A DNA stretch of 8,241 nucleotides. Source: an uncultured Eubacteriales bacterium (GTDB lineage: Bacteria; Bacillota; Clostridia; Christensenellales; UBA1242). The position numbers were made by a program, and so were the translations under genes. Positions 1-5,172 of this stretch are shown here, one piece after another; the first letter of the stretch is position 1, and each line of letters begins with the position of its first letter. The stretch covers positions 1-8,241 of the forward strand of contig CATZIR010000025.1 in assembly GCA_958420145.1 (NCBI GenBank). The letters run 5' to 3'. The notes under the pieces are model-generated. The model saw only the letters and a list, made by a program, of their open reading frames with translations, was not told where the DNA came from and made no database searches.

Positions 1-313
1 GCTTGTATGAAAGTTTGTAACTATCTATCATTTGTTTTTCAAAAATTTCTTGTTTTAGCGAAATGATACCGCTAGTAACAAAACTATTTGTAGTTGGAGT
101 AGACCAGCCAGTAGCCTTTTTAATATTGCCAGTTACTGTGTCGTCTGTAAAGTCCTTGTTTGCCAAAGAAATTTCTTGCTGAGTTGATTGTGCAAGAATA
201 CTAATTTTGCCAATGCTTGTTAGTAGTAGTCCTAAAACGCTACTAAAAAGTGTGCAAGCAATTATTATGCTTGCAAAGAAAAAGTTTTTAATGTTAATTT
301 TTGATTTAGTCAT
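1..313 (-). CDS. Exported or membrane-anchored protein, N-terminal part (partial)
   Basis: I do not recognise a family. The reading frame starts at the ATG complementary to 311-313 and runs 104 codons to the window edge without a stop, so only the N-terminus is visible. A lysine-containing N-terminus (MTKSKINIKN) is followed by a hydrophobic segment at about residues 11-35, then a polar region rich in Thr, Ser, Asn and Gln, as expected for a signal peptide or signal anchor with an extracytoplasmic body. A cleavage site near ILA-Q (residues 39-42) is possible. The start is supported by an AGGTGAG ribosome site four bases upstream and a good sigma-A promoter (345-373). It is transcribed away from the neighbouring transporter genes. 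The segment around NKDFTDDTVTGNIKKATGW, ending in a Trp, resembles the start of a repeated extracellular module, but that is an impression only. Confidence 0.75.
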   Translation of the reverse strand, partial: MTKSKINIKNFFFASIIIACTLFSSVLGLLLTSIGKISILAQSTQQEISLANKDFTDDTVTGNIKKATGWSTPTTNSFVTSGIISLKQEIFEKQMIDSYKLSYK

Positions 314-344
314 ATTTCTCACCTATATATTAATTTAACATCTA

Positions 345-373
345 ATTATATACAATATTAGGCAAGTTTGCAA
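345..373 (-). promoter_or_regulatory. Sigma-A-type promoter for the leftward exported-protein gene
   Basis: On the minus strand TTGCAA (368-373) is followed after exactly 17 bases by a perfect TATAAT (345-350). The predicted transcription start near 338 leaves a leader of about 25 bases before the ATG at 313. TTGCAA is its own reverse complement, so it could in principle also act as a rightward -35 element, but no good rightward -10 box lies at the right distance. Confidence 0.7.
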
Positions 374-471
374 ACACTTAAACTATATTTAATAAAAATT
401 TTGAGGGTACAAATTGGCAACCGAAAATCAATCTCAATTATATTTTAAAAATTTTTGCAAAACCTATTATT

Positions 472-843
472 ATGAAAAATTTAACTAACACAAAAATTGT
501 TTGGATAGGTTTAATTGGTGGCTTGTTTGTGGGATTTTTAAACGGCTTTTTTGGGGGTGGAGGCGGTATGGTTGTTGTGCCACTGCTAATTTTTTTGCTC
601 AACCTGCCAGAAAAAAAGGCACACGCTAGCGCTATCTTTGTGATTTTGCCACTTTGCGTAGTAAGTTCCATTGTCTACATAATAAAAGGGAGCATCGACT
701 GGTTACAACTATTATACTCCACTATTGGCTTTGTAGTAGGGGGTGTTATTGGAGCGCTTTTGCTAAAAAAATTGGACAACAAAGTGCTTAGAATAATTTT
801 TGCAATAATTATGGTTGGTGCTGGCGTAAAAATGCTATTTTAA
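472..843 (+). CDS. TauE/SafE family permease, N-terminal-type half (123 aa)
   Basis: This is a small hydrophobic membrane protein of the TauE/SafE (formerly DUF81) family, whose members export sulfite, sulfoacetate or other small organosulfur anions. Usual members have about 250 residues and two repeats of four membrane helices; this protein is one half. The family signature is clear at residues 17-38 (a GxxxGxxNGxFGGGGG run followed by MVVVPLL). Membrane segments fall at about 8-27, 33-48, 54-71, 81-98 and 105-122. A second half-length homologue follows 34 bases downstream, and the two probably assemble as one transporter. The ATG at 472 has no convincing Shine-Dalgarno site, which is odd. 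A GAGGGT at 403-408 lies too far upstream and precedes a short out-of-frame TTG frame. The substrate cannot be read from the sequence. Confidence 0.85.
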   Translation: MKNLTNTKIVWIGLIGGLFVGFLNGFFGGGGGMVVVPLLIFLLNLPEKKAHASAIFVILPLCVVSSIVYIIKGSIDWLQLLYSTIGFVVGGVIGALLLKKLDNKVLRIIFAIIMVGAGVKMLF

Positions 844-877
844 TAGCGATAAAAAATCTCATTAGGAACGAAAAAAT

Positions 878-1276
878 ATGGAATGGTTATGGTTGATTTT
901 AATAGGAATTATTGGTGGCATACTTGGTGGAATGGGTATGGGTGGTGGCACTTTATTGATACCACTTCTCACAATATTTTTAGGACTAGAACAAAACATT
1001 GCACAGGGCATCAATTTGCTTGCATTTTTGCCGATGAGTTTGGTAGCACTTTTTATTCATTTCAAGAACAAAATGATCGATATGAAAAGGTCTTGGTGGC
1101 TAATTTTAACGGGAACGCTTAGTGCAGTTGGTGGGGCGTTGCTAGCCAATGTCGTTGAGCCAAAAAATCTAAAGATTTACTTTGCTATTTTCTTAATCTT
1201 GCTTGGAATTTTCCAGTTTGTATCTATTTTTATCTTTAAGCCAAAACCAAGTGGAGAAGAAGCAAAAAATAAATAA
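878..1276 (+). CDS. TauE/SafE family permease, second half-length protein (132 aa)
   Basis: This is the partner half of a TauE/SafE-type permease. The glycine-rich signature is at residues 10-31 (GIIGGILGGMGMGGGTLLIP), followed by membrane segments at about 45-61, 73-91 and 98-120 and a short charged tail ending in KPKPSGEEAKNK. It lacks the five-glycine run of the upstream protein, having GMGMGGG instead, so the two halves are paralogous rather than duplicated copies. The ATG at 878 is preceded by AGGA (864-867) at a spacing of ten. An overlapping frame starting at 883 is poor in membrane character and rich in Trp, and is a shadow. The gene is 34 bases downstream of the first half and is almost certainly co-transcribed with it. 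I infer a heteromeric transporter; substrate unknown. Confidence 0.85.
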   Translation: MEWLWLILIGIIGGILGGMGMGGGTLLIPLLTIFLGLEQNIAQGINLLAFLPMSLVALFIHFKNKMIDMKRSWWLILTGTLSAVGGALLANVVEPKNLKIYFAIFLILLGIFQFVSIFIFKPKPSGEEAKNK

Positions 1277-1313
1277 ATATTTTATTTAATTTTTTCAAAC
1301 TGAGAGTTTTTGT

Positions 1314-1342
1314 TGGACAAATTACTCATTTTTTGCTAAAAA
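1314..1342 (+). promoter_or_regulatory. Possible promoter for the small FeS-protein gene
   Basis: TGGACA (1314-1319, five of six matches to TTGACA) is followed after 17 bases by TAAAAA (1337-1342, four of six), with TGC directly before it as an extended -10. The -10 is weak, so the gene may instead be read through from the transporter pair. No strong terminator separates them: an AT-only imperfect palindrome at about 1264-1296 could form only a weak hairpin. Confidence 0.35.
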
Positions 1343-1366
1343 TATTATACAAAGGAGAATTTTACA

Positions 1367-1546
1367 ATGAAAGCAGAAGAAGTAAAAAAATTACTTGGTG
1401 GATATAACTGCGGTGGCTGTGGCTACGACGATTGCGAACACTGTGCAAAGGCAATAATAAGCAAAGAAGCACCAGCAGATATCTGTCCTATGATTGACGA
1501 AGAAAATGTAGAAAAAATTCAAGCAATCGTAGATAGTCAATACTAA
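1367..1546 (+). CDS. Small free-standing 4Fe-4S cluster protein (59 aa)
   Basis: This 59-residue gene runs from the ATG at 1367 to the TAA at 1544-1546, with a strong AAAGGAG site (1351-1357) nine bases upstream. Its cysteines are spaced C15-x2-C18-x4-C23-x16-C40, with a Pro after the last one (ICP). This is the pattern of the FeS domain (Pfam 4Fe-4S class PF04060) found in RnfB and in the corrinoid iron-sulfur protein, where it binds one [4Fe-4S] cluster. The surrounding residues NCGGCGYDDCEHCAKAI also fit that domain. A fifth cysteine, C26, is extra. In known proteins the domain is part of a larger polypeptide; here it stands alone with a short acidic helical tail. It is probably cytoplasmic and an electron carrier or cluster sensor. 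The neighbouring transporter pair suggests, but does not show, a link to sulfur metabolism. Confidence 0.8.
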   Translation: MKAEEVKKLLGGYNCGGCGYDDCEHCAKAIISKEAPADICPMIDEENVEKIQAIVDSQY

Positions 1547-1577
1547 TAATTTTTTGTTAAGAATTTTTGAAAAAGTA

Positions 1578-1606
1578 TATACAAAATAAAATTATTGTGT
1601 TATAAT
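1578..1606 (+). promoter_or_regulatory. Sigma-A promoter with extended -10 for the Ppx-like gene
   Basis: TATACA (1578-1583) is followed after 17 bases by a perfect TATAAT (1601-1606), preceded by TGT, which gives an extended -10. The predicted start near 1613 leaves a leader of about 24 bases before the GTG start codon. Confidence 0.65.
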
Positions 1607-1636
1607 CAAATGATTTTATAAAAAGGAAGAATAATC

Positions 1637-3151
1637 GTGAGAAAAATAGCAGTTTTAGAATTAGGAACTTTGTTTGTTAAAATGACAGTTGCAAATGTTC
1701 TTGATAACGACACTTTTGAAATTGTCGACCAAATAACCGACTCGGTTAGAATAGCATCAGACTTGTACGAAGATTGGCTTATCAAACCAGCAAGAACACA
1801 AGAACTTGTTGCAATACTAAAAAATTATAGAGCATATTGCCAATCACTAGAAGTTAGTCAAACAGAATGTGTGGCATCTTTTGAATATCTAGACGCAAAA
1901 AACCACAACAGTTTTATAGATGAACTATATAGCCAAAGTGGTTTCAAGTTTAGAATACTAGAAAAAGATGAACAACTAATTTTTGACTACACTGGCGTTA
2001 TTAACACACTAGATGTTCCAAAGGGACTAATCATTGCCATTAGAGGCACAAAAACTCAAATACTAAACTACAATCGTAGGAATTTGCTAAACCAAGTGAC
2101 ACTTGACTTTGGCTCTTGCAATTTGGCAGAAGCATGCTACGAAAACGGACTAGAATCAAGCAAGTTCTGTGACAAGATGGTTAAGAAGTTTGAAAAAGAA
2201 ATCAGTGACCTATCTTGGCTAAAAGAAATGGACCCAGAAACACAAATCGTTGGTGTTGGTCCAACATTTAGCGCTATTGGTAAACTTTCTAGAAAACTAA
2301 AAAAATACCCATACGACAAAGAACATAACTATGTTATGACCTTGAAAGACTTTGTTCAAGTGTTCGAGTTTCTAAAAACTATCGAAGTTGATAGAACCAA
2401 GAAGATAAAGGGAATTTCTACCGACAGAGCAGATGTCCTAGCAAGTGGAATTTGTATTGCTCAAGCAATCATATCTAACACAAATTGCGAAAACATTGTT
2501 ATGAGTCAAAACGGCATTAGCGAAGGCTTAGTATTCAATATTGCTTCGCCAATTACACTAGAAAAACCAATCACAGATATTTTGGGTTATAGTTTAACAA
2601 GAAACACATCTGCCTACAACAACTATAGCACAAACACAGATGTAGTTTATAGTTTGGCTATGTTACTATATAAGCAACTAAAAGTTTTGCACAAGCTTCC
2701 AAGAACATTTGTAAAAGTGCTTAGAATTGCATCTACAATGCACGATTGTGGCAAGCGTATCGACGCAAGAAACTACGAAAAGAATGGTTTTGACATTGTG
2801 CTAAAAAGTGAACTATATGGTTGCTCACATAGAGAACAAATTCTCGCTGCCTTTGCAGTGGCTTGTCAAAAGACAGAAGATTTCAACTTGGTAGACTTTG
2901 TTAAGTATCGTGAAATCTTGGACCAAGAAGATATGGAAGCAGTTAAAAAACTTGGCATTATCATTCGTATGGCAAACGCACTAGACAAATTCAAGAAAAA
3001 TAAAATTCAAGACATCACTTGTGATATCTTGGGAGATAGCGTCATTCTAAAGACTGTTGTAGAAAATCCAGTAGAAATGGAAATTCGAGAAGCACTTAGA
3101 AGCGAAGGCGATTTCTATAGAGCGTTCAAAAAGCGTCTTGAAATATTGTAA
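1637..3151 (+). CDS. Ppx/GppA-family phosphatase homologue with degenerate active site
   Basis: Exopolyphosphatase/pppGpp phosphohydrolases have two actin-like ATPase-fold domains and a C-terminal HD-type helical domain; the 504 residues here match that size. Family features include IAVLELG (4-10), a DAKN with following helix (86-89), VGVGPTFSAIGKL (205-217), a GISTDRADVLASG block (259-271), NGISEG (292-297), MHDCGK (368-373) and SELYGCSHRE (391-400). Key catalytic segments are altered. The first phosphate loop usually reads DIGSNS but is ELGTLF. The second usually reads DIGGGSTE but is AIRGTKTQ (134-141). The HD domain keeps H369-D370, but the later His residues expected before SEL and near residue 410 are gone. 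It is probably a cytoplasmic protein with lost or changed activity, perhaps a ligand sensor. The start is GTG with AGGAAG seven bases upstream. It is a single-gene unit with its own promoter and terminator. Confidence 0.85.
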   Translation: MRKIAVLELGTLFVKMTVANVLDNDTFEIVDQITDSVRIASDLYEDWLIKPARTQELVAILKNYRAYCQSLEVSQTECVASFEYLDAKNHNSFIDELYSQSGFKFRILEKDEQLIFDYTGVINTLDVPKGLIIAIRGTKTQILNYNRRNLLNQVTLDFGSCNLAEACYENGLESSKFCDKMVKKFEKEISDLSWLKEMDPETQIVGVGPTFSAIGKLSRKLKKYPYDKEHNYVMTLKDFVQVFEFLKTIEVDRTKKIKGISTDRADVLASGICIAQAIISNTNCENIVMSQNGISEGLVFNIASPITLEKPITDILGYSLTRNTSAYNNYSTNTDVVYSLAMLLYKQLKVLHKLPRTFVKVLRIASTMHDCGKRIDARNYEKNGFDIVLKSELYGCSHREQILAAFAVACQKTEDFNLVDFVKYREILDQEDMEAVKKLGIIIRMANALDKFKKNKIQDITCDILGDSVILKTVVENPVEMEIREALRSEGDFYRAFKKRLEIL

Positions 3152-3156
3152 AAATT

Positions 3157-3183
3157 AACCTGCAATCGTTTGCAGGTTTTTTT
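3157..3183 (+). terminator. Intrinsic terminator after the Ppx-like gene
   Basis: A nine-base stem AACCTGCAA (3157-3165) pairs perfectly with TTGCAGGTT (3170-3178) around a TCGT loop, and a run of seven T's (3177-3183) follows. It begins five bases after the stop codon. Confidence 0.9.
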
Positions 3184-3185
3184 AT

Positions 3186-3219
3186 TTGTATTTTTGCGTA
3201 ATATTTGATAAAATATAAT
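3186..3219 (+). promoter_or_regulatory. Promoter region of the MreB-like/plsY operon
   Basis: Two overlapping -10 candidates are present. TAAAAT (3209-3214) has a TGA extension and sits 17 bases after TTGTAT (3186-3191). A perfect TATAAT (3214-3219) has only a 14-base spacer to TTGCGT (3194-3199). TAATATT at 3199-3205 also matches the sigma-E -35 consensus (KMATATT) fully, but the -10 at the right distance (TGTATATT, 3219-3226) matches CATACAHT at only five of eight positions. A vegetative promoter is likely; sporulation control is only a possibility. Confidence 0.55.
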
Positions 3220-3235
3220 GTATATTAGGTGAGAT

Positions 3236-4189
3236 ATGACGAAGGAAAAGTTTGTAATAGAACTAGGCAGTTCAAATACAGTTATCTATAAACTAGGTTA
3301 TGGCATTGTGCTAAGAGAGCCTAGTGTTTTGGCACTTGATAAAGTAGAAAAAACCTACGAAGTTGGCACTAAGGCAAAAAAAATGCAAGGCAAAACAGAT
3401 GACACTCTGCTTGTTGTAGAGCCAATCGAACACGGCGTTATAACAAACGAAGCATATGCCGAACTTTTGCTCAAAGGCTTTTTGGAAAAAGTTTGTCTTG
3501 TTCCTTATTCAAATACTGAAATAACATTTTGCACTAGCATAGGACTAAGCGATAATCAATTACTTTCGTTTATGAATATCGCATACGACATAGGTGTAGG
3601 AAAAGTTAAGTTCACAGATGTTTGCTTGTCGGCACTAAAAGGTGCAAAGGTTATGACCGACAAGGCTAATGCCTTGGCTTGCGTAAACCTTGGTGGTGGC
3701 ACTATAAACTACGCTGTTATAAGTTTAGGCAAGGTTATCGAAGGCTTTAGTGTAAACTTTGGTGGCAAAGATATGGACAAAGCAATAATCGACTATATTC
3801 GTGCAATAAAGAATATGGAAATTACTTCGTCTATGGCAGAAAAAGTTAAAAATGAATGTGGCAGTTTGTATACGCAAGACACAACTAATATGGAAGTTGC
3901 TGGAATTGATGTCGACACAAAAAGACCAGTAACCGAAATTATCACAGCAAGTGATGTTAGAGACGCAATCATTCACTTTTTTGAAAATATAATGAAAGGC
4001 GTGGAACACTTGCTTTACTCTTGCTCGCCAGATGTCATTAGTGATGTTAGCCGAAATGGAATATATTTAGTTGGTGGACTAGCCAACTTTACGGGACTAG
4101 AAAATTATCTATCTAAAAAACTAAATTTGAGAGTGATAGTTCCAGACGAACCAGAAAATTGCACTATATTAGGCGCTTGCTTAAAATAA
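3236..4189 (+). CDS. Diverged MreB-like actin homologue (317 aa)
   Basis: MreB/Mbl proteins are bacterial actins that form membrane-bound filaments directing cell-wall synthesis. The 317 residues here align throughout: GIVLREPSVLALDK (23-36), VGTKAKKMQGKT (43-54), GVIT (67-70), GGGTINYAVISLGKVI (153-168), a FGGKDMDKAIIDYI block (175-188) and GIYLVGGLANFTGL (275-288). Three nucleotide-site positions are altered. Loop 1 is ELGSSNT rather than DLGTANT. The second phosphate motif is NLGGGTIN rather than DIGGGTTE, so both the Asp and the catalytic Glu become Asn. The central section (85-130) is poorly conserved, and the MreB sequence VPSGIT is absent. AGGTGAG lies only two bases before the ATG, but it pairs with the 3' part of the anti-SD, so spacing is acceptable. 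The gene is co-transcribed with plsY (seven-base gap). It is unlikely to be the cell's main MreB, and ATP hydrolysis may be impaired. Confidence 0.88.
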   Translation: MTKEKFVIELGSSNTVIYKLGYGIVLREPSVLALDKVEKTYEVGTKAKKMQGKTDDTLLVVEPIEHGVITNEAYAELLLKGFLEKVCLVPYSNTEITFCTSIGLSDNQLLSFMNIAYDIGVGKVKFTDVCLSALKGAKVMTDKANALACVNLGGGTINYAVISLGKVIEGFSVNFGGKDMDKAIIDYIRAIKNMEITSSMAEKVKNECGSLYTQDTTNMEVAGIDVDTKRPVTEIITASDVRDAIIHFFENIMKGVEHLLYSCSPDVISDVSRNGIYLVGGLANFTGLENYLSKKLNLRVIVPDEPENCTILGACLK

Positions 4190-4196
4190 GGAGTAT

Positions 4197-5090
4197 ATGA
4201 ACACAGTTGATATTATAAAATTTGTTTTACTTTTGATAGGCTCATACTTTATGGGCAATATTTCGTTCGCTCGAATTTTATCAAAAGCAAAAAAAGGAGA
4301 TATAACCAAGTCGGGTAGTGGCAATCCAGGTTCTATGAATATGCTTAGAACATATGGCGCTAAAATGGGATTTCTAACTCTATTTTTAGATGCTATGAAG
4401 GCGGCTATTCCAGCACTTGTTGGACAATTACTATTTGGCTTTTACTCATACTATGGCAATATTGCTATGTATTCGGCAGGACTTGCAGTGATTTTAGGAC
4501 ACAATTTCCCAGTATGCTATAAGTTTAAGGGTGGAAAAGGAATTGCTTGCACCATTGGAGTTTTTGCCATTGCAGACCCAATTTGGACACTAATTTTCTT
4601 TGTTATAGCCTTTATCGCACTATGGTTTATCGATTATGGTTCGCTAATTTCACTATCTATAATCTCAGCACTTGTTATCGTGGAAGGCTTGAAAAATCAA
4701 GGCAATTTGGTTGTCTGCTTGCTACTATTTGCAATATTCGCTCTTGCGTGGATTCTGCATCGTTCTAATATTCGTAGACTACTTGTTGGAAAAGAAAACA
4801 AAGCCAACTTGCAAAAGTCTATTAGAAAGCGTTTTAACAAAGAAAATAGAACTGCACGAAAAGAATATAAAAAGCAAAAAAGCGAAATCAAGGCAGAGTA
4901 TAAGCACGAAGTAGAAAAAATCAAAGACGACAAAGAAAAGTATAAACAAGAAAGAGAAAAATACTTGCTTGAGAGAAGACAAAAGAAACTTGAATATCAA
5001 AACAAAAAGCGAAAAGTGTATAACTACAATTATATTCTAAACATCGTTTCCACACAAAACGAAGACGAAAACAATAAAGATAACGAATAA
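4197..5090 (+). CDS. plsY: Glycerol-3-phosphate acyltransferase PlsY with long charged C-terminal tail
   Basis: PlsY is an integral membrane enzyme that transfers an acyl group from acyl-phosphate to sn-glycerol-3-phosphate, giving lysophosphatidate, the first step of bacterial phospholipid synthesis. All three family motifs are intact: GSGNPGSMNMLRT (40-52), GHNFPVCYKFKGGKG (101-115) and HRSNIRRLLVGKE (188-200). Hydrophobic segments lie at about 5-25, 58-82, 88-101, 118-145 and 147-187. Typical PlsY stops near residue 200; here a highly charged Lys/Glu-rich stretch continues from 201 to about 273 and should form a helix or coiled coil, then an Asn/Glu-rich end (274-297). The ATG follows AAGGAG (4188-4193) by three bases, and the SD overlaps the stop of the upstream MreB-like gene, so translation is probably coupled. 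The tail could bind nucleic acid, acidic lipid or the actin-like partner; this is inference. Confidence 0.95.
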   Translation: MNTVDIIKFVLLLIGSYFMGNISFARILSKAKKGDITKSGSGNPGSMNMLRTYGAKMGFLTLFLDAMKAAIPALVGQLLFGFYSYYGNIAMYSAGLAVILGHNFPVCYKFKGGKGIACTIGVFAIADPIWTLIFFVIAFIALWFIDYGSLISLSIISALVIVEGLKNQGNLVVCLLLFAIFALAWILHRSNIRRLLVGKENKANLQKSIRKRFNKENRTARKEYKKQKSEIKAEYKHEVEKIKDDKEKYKQEREKYLLERRQKKLEYQNKKRKVYNYNYILNIVSTQNEDENNKDNE

Positions 5091-5114
5091 CATATCCTTT
5101 GGGGTATGTTTTTT
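5089..5114 (+). terminator. Intrinsic terminator after plsY
   Basis: AACATATCC (5089-5097) pairs with GGGTATGTT (5102-5110), including one T-G wobble, around a TTTG loop, and is followed by T's to 5114. The stem begins inside the plsY stop codon. It separates plsY from spoIVA, so spoIVA needs its own promoter. Confidence 0.85.
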
Positions 5115-5136
5115 GTTCTACACTCCTTTTTATTTG

Positions 5137-5144
5137 CATATATT
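5137..5144 (+). promoter_or_regulatory. Candidate sigma-E -10 element for spoIVA
   Basis: CATATATT matches the sigma-E -10 consensus CATACAHT at seven of eight positions and would start transcription near 5151, about 22 bases before the spoIVA ATG. In Bacillus subtilis spoIVA is transcribed by mother-cell sigma-E. The expected -35 (KMATATT at 14-15 bases) is not recognisable upstream, so the call is tentative. No convincing sigma-A promoter is present in this 70-base gap. Confidence 0.35.
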
Positions 5145-5162
5145 TTAGCATAGCAAATCATT

Positions 5163-5167
5163 GGAGG
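5163..5167 (+). promoter_or_regulatory. spoIVA: Ribosome binding site that fixes the spoIVA start
   Basis: GGAGG ends five bases before the ATG at 5173. The in-frame TTG at 5161 lies upstream of this site and adds only four residues (MEDC) absent from known SpoIVA proteins, so the ATG is the real start. Confidence 0.85.
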
Positions 5168-5172
5168 ATTGT

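Noticed and set aside
438..671. Minus-strand frame of 77 codons opposite the first TauE gene
   Set aside because: Its Pro/Lys run is the reverse complement of the TauE glycine-rich loop; no independent ribosome site.
883..1122. Overlapping plus-strand frame of 79 codons inside the second TauE gene
   Set aside because: Trp- and His-rich translation with no family character, fully inside a gene with clear TauE signature in another frame.
1264..1296. AT-only imperfect palindrome after the second TauE gene
   Set aside because: Without G-C pairs the hairpin would be weak; expected by chance at this base composition, so not called as a terminator.
4697..5000. Several open frames on both strands across the plsY tail
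   Set aside because: They arise from the biased AAA/GAA codons of the Lys/Glu-rich tail; translations are low-complexity Phe/Ser/Leu.
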